A DNA stretch of 64,000 nucleotides from Streptomyces antibioticus. Its GTDB lineage: Bacteria > Actinomycetota > Actinomycetes > Streptomycetales > Streptomycetaceae. The stretch lies in assembly GCF_001514065.1 (NCBI RefSeq), contig NZ_KQ948422.1, positions 372,001-436,000 on the forward strand, written 5' to 3'. Below the pieces are notes generated by a model that did no database searches, was not told the DNA's origin, and worked only from the letters and a program-made list of their open reading frames with translations. The translations under genes were made by a program, and so were the position numbers. Positions within the stretch are counted from its first letter, which is position 1; each line of letters starts with the position of its first letter. Shown in pieces: positions 57,108 to 64,000 of this stretch.

Positions 57108-57941
57108 ATGAGGATCCACCACTTGAACTGCGGATCGGTCCGCACCATCGAAGCCACCTACGACGGCCCGCAGCCCGCACCCGCCGTCAACCACTGTCTG
57201 TTGATCGAGACCGACACCGACGGCCTGGTCCTGGTCGAGACCGGGCTCGGCCTGGCCGACGTCCACGACCCGATGGGCACACTCGGCGCCGAATGGGTCG
57301 AGATGGCGCAGCCCGCGCTCGCCGAGGAGGAGACGGCCGTACGGCAGGTCGCCCGGCTCGGGTACGCGCCGTCCGACGTCCGCCACATCCTCGTGACCCA
57401 CCTGGATGTCGACCACTGCGGCGGCCTACCCGACTTCCCCGACGCCCAGGTCCATGTGCTCGCCGCCGAACTCCACGCGGCGCAGACCGAGTCGCCCAGT
57501 TTCCGCTACCGCCCGGCTCACTGGGCACACGAACCCCGCTGGGTCACCTACGAACCCGGGCCTGGTGAAGAATGGTTCGGCTTCACCGCCGTACAACCGA
57601 AAGGACTGCCACCGCAGTTCAAACTGGTCCCCCTGGGCGGTCACACCGCAGGCCACACCGCGGTCGCCGTGCAGACCGGCGACCGATGGCTCCTTCACTG
57701 CGGCGACGCCTACTACTACCACCGCGAAGTCGAGGACGCGAAAGAGCCGCACCCTCTGATGGACCTCGTGCAGACAGGTGCCGAGGTCCACCGCGATCTA
57801 CGCCTGGGCACCCAGGCCCGACTTCGTGAGCTGCTCCGTGATCACGGCGACCAGGTCGAGACCTTCTGCGCCCACGACCCATGGGAGTTCGCCCGCTACC
57901 AGGACGTCGACGGGCGTTCCGGCGCCGCCGGGCGACGGTAG
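57108..57941 (+). CDS. MBL-fold metallo-hydrolase
   Basis: 277 residues from ATG 57108. The zinc motif is ILVTHLDVDHCGGLPDFPDAQVH (H-x-D-x-D-H). Further ligands are LGGHTAGHTAVAV, HCGDAYYYH and FCAHDPWEF. The N-terminal NHCLLIETDTDGLVLVETGLG is typical of lactonase/glyoxalase-II-like and AttM-like hydrolases. There is no ribosome-binding site at normal distance, and the start is close to the MerR operator, so the mRNA may have a very short leader. It is probably the MerR target. Confidence 0.85.
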   Translation: MRIHHLNCGSVRTIEATYDGPQPAPAVNHCLLIETDTDGLVLVETGLGLADVHDPMGTLGAEWVEMAQPALAEEETAVRQVARLGYAPSDVRHILVTHLDVDHCGGLPDFPDAQVHVLAAELHAAQTESPSFRYRPAHWAHEPRWVTYEPGPGEEWFGFTAVQPKGLPPQFKLVPLGGHTAGHTAVAVQTGDRWLLHCGDAYYYHREVEDAKEPHPLMDLVQTGAEVHRDLRLGTQARLRELLRDHGDQVETFCAHDPWEFARYQDVDGRSGAAGRR

Positions 57942-57988
57942 GGGGAGGCGTGGGCGTGCGCTCGGATTTCAGCGCCCGCTGACGGCGG

Positions 57989-58294
57989 TCAGGCGGTGAA
58001 CATCGTCAGGAGGGCGGCGATCCTTCCGTCGCGCACGGTGATGACGTCGATCCCGCGGACGGCGGGTGTGCCGGGCGGGCCGAAGGCCCATGCGAGTGCC
58101 CCGGTGTCCGGCCCGGCGTAGCGCCGGCCGTCCTCGCTGAATTCGAAGTCGGCGGGAGCGTTGGCGAGGAGGTCGGCAGCCTTGTCCGCGATGGCGTCCC
58201 GGCCGGTCGTGGTGCCCTCAGGGTCTTCAAGGGTGTATTGGGCGACCGGGGCGGTCGGCCGACTCGGCGGGGCGCCCCGGTGCACTCGTGTCAC
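57989..58294 (-). CDS. SnoaL/NTF2-like protein, N-terminally short
   Basis: 101 residues from GTG 58294. It contains only the later strands of an NTF2/SnoaL-like cone (GRDAIADKAADLLANAPADFEF, LAWAFGPPGTPAVRGIDVITVRDGRIAALLTMF). The first helix and about 35-40 residues of the fold are missing. The preceding gene ends only 38 bp upstream. The short gap holds a run of eight G, so a truncation or frameshift is possible. Whether it is functional is uncertain. Confidence 0.5.
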   Translation of the reverse strand: MTRVHRGAPPSRPTAPVAQYTLEDPEGTTTGRDAIADKAADLLANAPADFEFSEDGRRYAGPDTGALAWAFGPPGTPAVRGIDVITVRDGRIAALLTMFTA

Positions 58295-58332
58295 GCGGGT
58301 GATGAGGGGGGGGTCGGCTGTGATGGTGAGGG

Positions 58333-59079
58333 TCAGATCTGGCTTGCGCCGCCGTCGACGTATATCTCGGCGCCGGTCATGTAGCTGCTGGCCTCGCCGG
58401 CGAGGAAGAGGACCGTCTCGGCGATCTCCTCAGGGCGGCCGAGACGTTGCATGGGGACTCCGGCGGCCAGGCCCTGGAGCAGTTGTTCAGCAGCCTCGGG
58501 ACCGCCCGCGAGACCGCTCAGGCCAGGCGTCTCGATCGGGCCGGGCGCGATGCTGTTGACGCGGATGCCGCGGGTGACGAGTTCCGCCGCCCAACTGCGG
58601 GTCAGCGAGCGCAGCGCGGCCTTGGTCGCGGCGTAGACGCTGAAGGCGGCGGCGCCCTTGTTGTCGATGTTGGAGCTGGTCACGATGATCGAGGCGCCCG
58701 GGTTGAGCAGCGGGAGCGCCTTCTGGACGGTGAACAGGGTGCCCGCGACGTTGGTGTTGAAGGTGTCGGCGTAGTGCTCCCAGGTGATGTCGGGCAGGGC
58801 CGCGAACTGTCCGCCGCCCGCGTTGGCGAAGACGATGTCGAGGCTGCCGTGCTGCTGGATTTGGAGGAAGAGGCGGTCGAGGTCGTCGAGGTCGGCGACA
58901 TCGGCTCGTACTCCCGTGGCGCGGTCGCCGATGGAGGCAACCGCCTCGTCGAGCGCCTGCTGCCGGCGGCCGGTGAGGAAGACGTGCGCGCCTTCTGCCG
59001 CGAGCCGTCGTGCGGCGGCCAGGCCGATGCCGGATGTGGCACCGGTGACGAGGGCGGTCTTGCCGTCGAGCTGACCCAT
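58333..59079 (-). CDS. SDR-family oxidoreductase
   Basis: 248 residues from ATG 59079, with AGGAGAA upstream. A classical short-chain dehydrogenase: TGATSGIGLAAARRL (TGxxxGIG), NAGGG, active-site Ser (VTSSN), YAATK (Y-x-x-x-K), and IAPGPIETPG. NADPH preference is suggested by the basic residues after GRRQQ. It diverges from the TetR gene, and a GTACCG-TT-CGGTAC operator lies just upstream of its start, so it is probably the regulator's target. Confidence 0.9.
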   Translation of the reverse strand: MGQLDGKTALVTGATSGIGLAAARRLAAEGAHVFLTGRRQQALDEAVASIGDRATGVRADVADLDDLDRLFLQIQQHGSLDIVFANAGGGQFAALPDITWEHYADTFNTNVAGTLFTVQKALPLLNPGASIIVTSSNIDNKGAAAFSVYAATKAALRSLTRSWAAELVTRGIRVNSIAPGPIETPGLSGLAGGPEAAEQLLQGLAAGVPMQRLGRPEEIAETVLFLAGEASSYMTGAEIYVDGGASQI

Positions 59080-59097
59080 GAGGGGTTCTCCTTTTCC

Positions 59098-59172
59098 GTA
59101 CCGTTCGGTACTTAAGTCGTTCACCCGTGGAGAACCGCGGCATAGGGGCAGCTATTCCGTACCGCTCGGTTA
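59098..59172. promoter_or_regulatory. Two TetR-type operator copies in the divergent spacer
   Basis: Site 1 (59098-59111) is GTACCG-TT-CGGTAC, a perfect inverted repeat. Site 2 (59159-59172) is GTACCG-CT-CGGTTA, near-identical. One sits by the SDR start and the other by the TetR start, fitting repression of both genes by the TetR protein. Confidence 0.65.
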
Positions 59173-59201
59173 AAATTTCGGAGACCGACACAGGAGGCGT
59201 C

Positions 59202-59813
59202 ATGGCGGTGCGGGGCAGACCTCGGGGCTTCGATGCGGAGGCCGCGCTGGACCGTGCAGTGGAGGTCTTCTGGCGCCAGGGCTACGAGGGCGCCTCGCTC
59301 ACCGACCTCACCGAGGCGATGGGGATCAACCGCACGAGCATGTACGCGGCATTCGGCAACAAGGAGGAGCTCTTCCACCGCGCCGTCGCCCGCTACGCCG
59401 AGGCCGACATGGCCTACGCCCGCGAAGCCCTGGCGCAGCCGACCGCCTATGCGGTCATCGAATCCTTCCTTCGTGCCAATGCGGACGCACTCACCCGCCC
59501 CGACCGTCCTTCCGGATGCCTGTCCGTGCAAGGCGGCCTGGCCGAGGGCGGCGACAGCGGCCGCATCGCCCGGTTCCTGGCCGACAGCCGCCTTGCCGGC
59601 GAGCACGCCCTCGCACAGCGCCTGACCCGAGCCGTCGAGGAGGGCGACCTGCCCGCAGGGACCGACCCTCACGCACTCGCCCGCTACGTCATGGTCGTCA
59701 GCGAAGGCAACGCCGTACATGCGGCAGCCGGCGCGGCCCGTACAGCGCTCCACGCCACCGTCGACATCGCCCTGCAGGCGGTGCCTCGACCTCATGCGCG
59801 GACGGGAGCCTGA
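59202..59813 (+). CDS. TetR-family transcriptional regulator
   Basis: 203 residues from ATG 59202, preceded by CAGGAGG. The HTH is at ~8-55 (FDAEAALDRAVEVFWRQGYEGASLTDLTEAMGINRTSMYAAFGNKEELFHRAV), of the AcrR/YxaF-like type. The C-terminal ligand domain has SGCLSVQGGLAEGGDSGRIARFL with one Cys. The operators at 59098-59172 suggest autoregulation and control of the SDR gene. Ligand unknown; an aldehyde or electrophile is typical of SDR partners. Confidence 0.9.
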   Translation: MAVRGRPRGFDAEAALDRAVEVFWRQGYEGASLTDLTEAMGINRTSMYAAFGNKEELFHRAVARYAEADMAYAREALAQPTAYAVIESFLRANADALTRPDRPSGCLSVQGGLAEGGDSGRIARFLADSRLAGEHALAQRLTRAVEEGDLPAGTDPHALARYVMVVSEGNAVHAAAGAARTALHATVDIALQAVPRPHARTGA

Positions 59814-59887
59814 CACGTACGGGTCGACTGTGAACCGATCGCGCCAGGATCACATGGTCGGATCCTGACGCTGCCGGACCCCAAGAC

Positions 59888-59915
59888 GCTGCGGGCCGCA
59901 CGCGCGGCCCGCAGC
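59888..59915. terminator. Hairpin terminator between convergent genes
   Basis: Arms GCTGCGGGCCGC and GCGGCCCGCAGC form a perfect 12-bp stem with loop ACGC. It lies between the TetR stop (59813) and the discoidin protein stop (59967). Confidence 0.7.
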
Positions 59916-59966
59916 ACCTCGGGGTCTGTGTTCTCTTCGGTGGCCGTACGGTTCAGCGGCCGCCTG

Positions 59967-62516
59967 TCACGGGAACTGCGTGATCTTGGAGGGGATGGTG
60001 TCAGTGCCGGAGGTCGGGGCGCCCGTGTCGTTGACGACATGGGCGTACTGGCCCTTGCCACCCAGCGAGATCACCTGGATGCTGTGCAGCTTGACGCCGG
60101 ACTTGACCGGCACCTGGAACCCGTGGCGCTGCACGATGGAGGGGTCCGAGGTGTAGTTGCAGTAGCTGCCCAGGCCCCAGGCCTCATGGACGTTGACCGC
60201 GTCGGCGACCTTGTAGGCGGCGTAGCCGACGATGCCGTCGTGGGTGATGGCGGCGGCGTTCGGGGCGTCGTAGGCCTTCTCGTTCTGGAAGAAGATCGTG
60301 CGCCCGCGTTCGCCGTTCCACAGCACGTCGTACTTGTTGAAGTGCTCGACGAACAGGCCGGTCGTCAGGACGTCGTCGCCGTTCACGACCAGACCGTAGT
60401 CGGCACGGTTGGTCTCCCAGCCGACGCCCTCCCCGTGGTCGGCGCGCCAGATCCAGGTGTGGTCGACGACGACGTCATCGCTGTTGATCACGACGGAGTT
60501 GGTCGCGAGGCCCGGGCCCGCGCCGCCGATGCGGATGAACACGTCCTGCATGGTGGTCGGGTTCGCGGAATGGTCCGCCGCCGCTCCGGCGGGGCCGATC
60601 TGCAGCAGGGTGTCGGAGCGGGTCGCGCCGGCGTCGATGAGGAATCCGGCGAGCCGGACCCCGTCGACGTCCGCCACGTGCAGGGCGTCGATGCCGCCGT
60701 CGGGTATCAGCGTGGCCAGGCCCAGGCCGAGGACGACCGTGTTGGACCGGGTGACGTTGATGGTCTGGTCGAGGTGGTAGACACCGGGGGTGAACAGCAG
60801 GTTGAGCCCTTGAGCCAGCGCCTGGTTGATGGTGGCGGCCGTCGCGCCCGGCTTGACCACGTAGAACTGGTCCAGCGGGAGCGAGGTGCCCGCGTTGGCG
60901 GGCCACGACACGCCGCGTGCGTTGGTGCGCTTGGCGGGCACGAAGACCTTGTAGGTGGTGCCGTCGAGGTAGAGGAACGGCTTCTCGCGGGATATCGGAG
61001 TGGTGTCCAGCGTGGTGTACGGGCCGGTGTCGAAGTTGGTCGCGGGGGCGCCCTGGACCCCGGTGAAGGTCATGTTCCACACGCCGTTGGTCCAGCCGCC
61101 GACCGAGCTGTCACGGGTGTACCACTGCTGCTGCGAGTACGGTCCCACGGTGCCGTCGATCTTGGAGTCGGCGATGTAGCCGCCGGAGGCCCAGCCGTAG
61201 CCGTTGGGGGCCAGGTTGAGGCCGCCCTTGACGTGGATGCGACGGAAGGGGGCGGCCTGGGCGACGGCCCAGCGGTCGGTGCCGTTGGACGGGGTGATGG
61301 CGAGGTTCTCCGCCGAGCGCCAGAAGTTCTGGGTGGCGTTGCCGTTGAACCAGCCCGCATCGACGGTGATGTCGCCGTTGATCTGGGTGTCGTCGGGGTT
61401 CAGTCCGAGCCCTGAGATCGAGGTGTAGAAGCCGAGTTGGGCGTTGATGCCGTTGTAGGTGCCCGGCTTGAGGAGGAACTGGTAGCGACCGGACCCGAAC
61501 TGGGCGGACTCCTGCTGGCTGAAGACCTGGTCGAACTTCTGCTGGAGGTTGGGCGTGGAGGGGGCGACGACGATCACGTTCGGACCGAGATCGCCGCCGC
61601 CCTGGATCGGGCCACCGGTACCGCCGGAGGTGGTGTGGACGGCGAACTCCCACAGCGAGTAGCCCCAGGCGGTTGCGCGGGCGGTGCCGAGAACGCGGAC
61701 GTAGCGGCCTGTGCCGCTCACGTCATAGGAGGCGCGGCCCCCCGTCGCGCCGGTGACCGTCTTGAGGGTGCTCCAGTTCTGACCGTCGGCGGAAGCCTGG
61801 AGCTGGAAGTCCTTGCCGTACGCGGCTTCCCAGTTGAGGTCGATCCTGCAGATGTCCTGCGAGGAGCCGAGGTCGACGCGCAGCCACTGCGGGTCGGCGG
61901 CCTGGCTGGACCAGCGGGTGGAGTCGTCTCCGTCGAACGCCGCGGATGCCGGGGTGCCGGCGTTCTCCGTGGAGGAGGCCGAAGCGGCCTTGCCTTGCGC
62001 CGAGTTGGCGGTTGAACAGGCGGCGGGCTGAGTGGTGCCGGGCGTCCCGAACACCTGGAACTCCCAGAGCGAGTATCCCCAGGGGGTGGCTCTGTGGATG
62101 CCCTGCATACGGACGTAGCGGCCCTGGCCCGAGACCGTGAGGGTGTCGGTGCCGCCGTCCCCACCGGTGACGCTCCGAAGGTCGCTCCAGGAACCGCCGT
62201 CCGGGGAGACCTGGATCTTGTAGTCCGCGGCGTAAGCGGCTTCCCAGTTCAGGACCACCTGGCTGATCGAGGCCGTGGCCCCCAGGTCGACCTGCAACCA
62301 CTGGTCGTCGGTCGCGGCCGAGGACCAACGGGTGCCGGTGTCGCCGTCGACCGCGGCGGCGGCGGGGGTTGCCGCGTTCTCCGTAGAGGACGATGTGGCT
62401 GTCCTGCCCTGGGACAGGTTGGCGTCGGCCGCGAGGGCCGGGGGTGGTGCGACGAGAGGAAGAGCGATCAGCGCCACCGTACTGGCGAGCGCGATACCGA
62501 GCGATCTGAGGCCCAT
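59967..62516 (-). CDS. Secreted protein with two discoidin domains and a beta-helix domain
   Basis: 849 residues from ATG 62516. A Sec signal peptide (~1-31, GIALASTVALIALPLVAPPPALA) ends with an ALA/AD cleavage site. Two F5/8-type C domains (~33-165 and ~170-305) share the pattern SSTENAATPAAAAVDGDTGTRWSS ... WLQVDLG ... YVRM, typical carbohydrate-binding modules. The remaining ~530 residues form a pectate-lyase-like right-handed beta-helix (GRYQFLLKPGTYNGINAQLGFYTSISGLGLNPDDTQINGDI; TPGVYHLDQTINVTRSNTVVLGLGLATL). This layout occurs in Streptomyces exo-enzymes, possibly GH55/GH87-like glucanases. The catalytic class is not certain. Confidence 0.82.
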   Translation of the reverse strand: MGLRSLGIALASTVALIALPLVAPPPALAADANLSQGRTATSSSTENAATPAAAAVDGDTGTRWSSAATDDQWLQVDLGATASISQVVLNWEAAYAADYKIQVSPDGGSWSDLRSVTGGDGGTDTLTVSGQGRYVRMQGIHRATPWGYSLWEFQVFGTPGTTQPAACSTANSAQGKAASASSTENAGTPASAAFDGDDSTRWSSQAADPQWLRVDLGSSQDICRIDLNWEAAYGKDFQLQASADGQNWSTLKTVTGATGGRASYDVSGTGRYVRVLGTARATAWGYSLWEFAVHTTSGGTGGPIQGGGDLGPNVIVVAPSTPNLQQKFDQVFSQQESAQFGSGRYQFLLKPGTYNGINAQLGFYTSISGLGLNPDDTQINGDITVDAGWFNGNATQNFWRSAENLAITPSNGTDRWAVAQAAPFRRIHVKGGLNLAPNGYGWASGGYIADSKIDGTVGPYSQQQWYTRDSSVGGWTNGVWNMTFTGVQGAPATNFDTGPYTTLDTTPISREKPFLYLDGTTYKVFVPAKRTNARGVSWPANAGTSLPLDQFYVVKPGATAATINQALAQGLNLLFTPGVYHLDQTINVTRSNTVVLGLGLATLIPDGGIDALHVADVDGVRLAGFLIDAGATRSDTLLQIGPAGAAADHSANPTTMQDVFIRIGGAGPGLATNSVVINSDDVVVDHTWIWRADHGEGVGWETNRADYGLVVNGDDVLTTGLFVEHFNKYDVLWNGERGRTIFFQNEKAYDAPNAAAITHDGIVGYAAYKVADAVNVHEAWGLGSYCNYTSDPSIVQRHGFQVPVKSGVKLHSIQVISLGGKGQYAHVVNDTGAPTSGTDTIPSKITQFP

Positions 62517-63350
62517 GCCATGTTCCCCTGGGGGTGGATGAAGGATGGTCAGGAATGGCCGTGCTGCATGCGGGTGCGGGGTGCGGCGCGCAGGATGGAG
62601 AGAGGTGCAGTCAAGTTGCGCCGCCACTTAGTTCACAGCTTGATTTAAATATTGACCTCAGGAGTTCGGCAAGCCCTGGGACATCAGAATCCGTGCAAGT
62701 TGTGCACGGCCCCGGCATCTTGACCCGCCGTCAGCCTTCAGGGGGTGACGGCAACAAGGGCCGCACCTGCCGGCGCAGCGGCTCTCCGCATGAGGCGACT
62801 TGGACAAGACAAGCCAGACTCTTTCTTTTTCGCTCAACCTCTAGTCGAATAGCACCACTTGAAGCACACGTGTGTCGTGCGTTGCGGATGTCCCTGACCA
62901 GGACCCTCTCCACCTGCAGCCGACCGCGTCACGGGAAGGACCCCCACAAGTGACCTTCAGACCCTGGATGCTCAGGGCAGCGGTGGCCGGTGTCGCCGGC
63001 ACGATCCGATGGATCACACCGAGCACGACCAGGACTTGGCACCGACACCGAGGTCGAGATCGTCAAAGCGTCCGGAGACGGCTCCACGCTCCTGCCGCCC
63101 CCCTCTGTGAAGTACGCACTCCTACCGAGGAAGCCACGACCGGCCGCAACCTCGCGCAGAGCCGTGGCCGGCGCACTCCTCGCATCGTGGAAGACTGCTC
63201 GGCCTCCGAAGCGCGAAGGCTGTTCGAGGACCGACTGAGCAGGCCGCCGACGGGGGGCGGCCCACAACACCCCCTCAGGGCCGTGCACTCCGGCGCCCCC
63301 GAAAGCGACCTCCTCTTGGCGAGAGATCGCCACGTCCAACGGAGCAATAC
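62517..63350. other. Divergent spacer without a clear gene
   Basis: About 830 bp between two secreted-protein genes. An AT-rich patch (TTGATTTAAATATTGACC, around 62640-62657) may hold a promoter for the left gene. A frame from GTG 62950 starts like a signal peptide (RPWMLRAAVAGVAGT) but quickly loses coding character; a remnant is possible. Confidence 0.4.
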
Positions 63351-64000
63351 ATGCCCAGCTCTCCCCTGAACCGGCGCACGTTCATCCTCCTCGGCGCCAC
63401 GGTCGCCACGGCATCCGGCGCCCTGACCTCGGCGGCCGCCGCGGCGGCCTCCCCCACCGGGCTCACCGGCGCGCCGAAGCCGGTCCGGATCGTCGACGAC
63501 CAGGCGACCCCCACCACCCGCGCTCTGTTCGCATACCTGAAGCAACAACAGGGCAAAGGCATCCTGTTCGGTCACCAGCACGACCTCACCTATGGCTTCA
63601 CCTTCACCACCCCCGACGGCAAGGCGTCCGACACCAAGGCGGCGGTGGGCGACTACCCCGCGGTCTTCGGCTGGGACACCCTCATCCTCGACGGCGACGA
63701 ACGCCCCGGCGTCGAGGGCGGGACCGAAGCCGAGAACATCGCCGCACTCAGCCGGTGCATCCGGCAGGGAGACGCCCGCGGCGGGATCAACACCCTCAGC
63801 GCTCACCTGCCGAACTTCGTGACCGGCGGGAACTTCTACGACACCACGGGCCGAGTGGTCAGCCAGATCCTTCCCGGAGGCGCGAAGCATGCGGACTTCA
63901 ACGCCTTCCTCGACCGCATCGCGCAGGCGGTCAAGGGCGCCCGGCGGCCGGACGGCACCGCGATCCCGGTCGTCTTCCGCCCCTTCCACGAGAACAACGG
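63351..64000 (+). CDS. GH26 beta-mannanase, 3' end outside window (partial)
   Basis: The first 216 codons are present and the frame is open at the right edge. The signal LNRRTFILLGATVATASGALTSAAAAA carries the twin-arginine motif (N-R-R-T-F-I-L), so Tat export is likely. The body is typical of glycoside hydrolase family 26: TRALFAYLKQQQGKGILFGHQHDLTYG, PAVFGWDTL, GGINTLSAHLPNFVTGGNFYD, and VFRPFHENNG with the acid/base Glu in R-P-x-H-E. It would hydrolyse mannan and complements the carbohydrate-active protein encoded divergently. Confidence 0.88.
   Translation, partial: MPSSPLNRRTFILLGATVATASGALTSAAAAAASPTGLTGAPKPVRIVDDQATPTTRALFAYLKQQQGKGILFGHQHDLTYGFTFTTPDGKASDTKAAVGDYPAVFGWDTLILDGDERPGVEGGTEAENIAALSRCIRQGDARGGINTLSAHLPNFVTGGNFYDTTGRVVSQILPGGAKHADFNAFLDRIAQAVKGARRPDGTAIPVVFRPFHENN

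Noticed and set aside
62950-63240. Possible secreted small protein starting at GTG 62950
   Set aside because: Only the first 15-20 residues look like a signal peptide; the rest has no coding character in that frame.
1-64000. CRISPR arrays, tRNA/rRNA genes, intact insertion sequences or phage genes
   Set aside because: No regularly spaced repeats, cloverleaf sequences or transposase/integrase genes with intact catalytic motifs were found by reading both strands.

Overview
The window looks like a chromosomal segment of a Streptomyces-type actinomycete. It has very high GC with strong third-position bias, GTG/TTG starts, ATGA-overlapped operons, many LLM-class flavin oxidoreductases, short leader peptides carrying the actinomycete RRHVDL-type signature, a DUF6059-like small protein, and discoidin/glycosidase secretome genes. 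No tRNA, rRNA, CRISPR array or intact mobile element is visible; only a decayed integrase-like remnant (about 1.1-1.5 kb) hints at past mobility.

Layout. 0-2.7 kb: a truncated regulator and a flavin-reductase-like protein diverging around a 17-bp palindrome, an integrase-like relic and an aminoglycoside-phosphotransferase-like kinase. 2.7-10.1 kb: a seven-gene minus-strand nitrogen cluster (glutamine-synthetase-like ligase, class II amidotransferase, GXGXG protein, FMN glutamate-synthase-like protein, FAD amine oxidase, XRE-cupin regulator, ammonium transporter). It resembles the gamma-glutamylmethylamide/N-methylglutamate route, and its first and last genes share a 33-bp promoter motif. 10.3-18.6 kb: an SMI1/KNR4 protein, then a divergent pair of operons. 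One encodes an amidohydrolase, a histidase-like lyase lacking the MIO glycine, and a mu-crystallin-family protein. The other encodes an OpuC-type betaine ABC transporter. Together they suggest uptake and breakdown of a betaine, possibly ergothioneine.

18.6-37.6 kb is mainly a sulfur/amino-acid scavenging region: two LLM monooxygenases, two IclR regulators, a polar amino-acid ABC transporter with homocysteine methyltransferase and an IPNS-like oxygenase, an aldo/keto reductase, a DszC/SfnB-like acyl-CoA-dehydrogenase-fold protein, and a peptide ABC transporter with an M19 dipeptidase. Three Cys-containing leader peptides and one SAM-I/IV-type riboswitch precede genes here. A fourth leader precedes a TauD-like gene and an orphan solute-binding protein at 54.4-56.5 kb. 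That TauD-like protein has the facial-triad Asp replaced by Gly (HxG), as in Fe/2-oxoglutarate halogenases.

37.6-40 kb is gene-poor and holds a broken MarR gene. 40.0-51.4 kb is a compact biosynthetic operon: an indigoidine-synthetase-type NRPS (A-Ox-T-TE) with a fused 4-OT/PptA-like tautomerase, a serine acetyltransferase, an ATP-grasp/cysteine-synthase-like fusion, two more ATP-grasp ligases separated by two tiny overlapping ORFs, an MFS exporter and a cupin, closed by a strong hairpin terminator. I do not recognise this combination and it is the best candidate for an undescribed pathway. 51.5-64 kb holds a deaminase, an F420-type LLM protein, an MFS transporter, the sulfur/TauD genes, MerR/MBL and TetR/SDR divergent pairs with visible operators, a two-discoidin beta-helix secreted protein and the start of a GH26 mannanase cut by the window edge.
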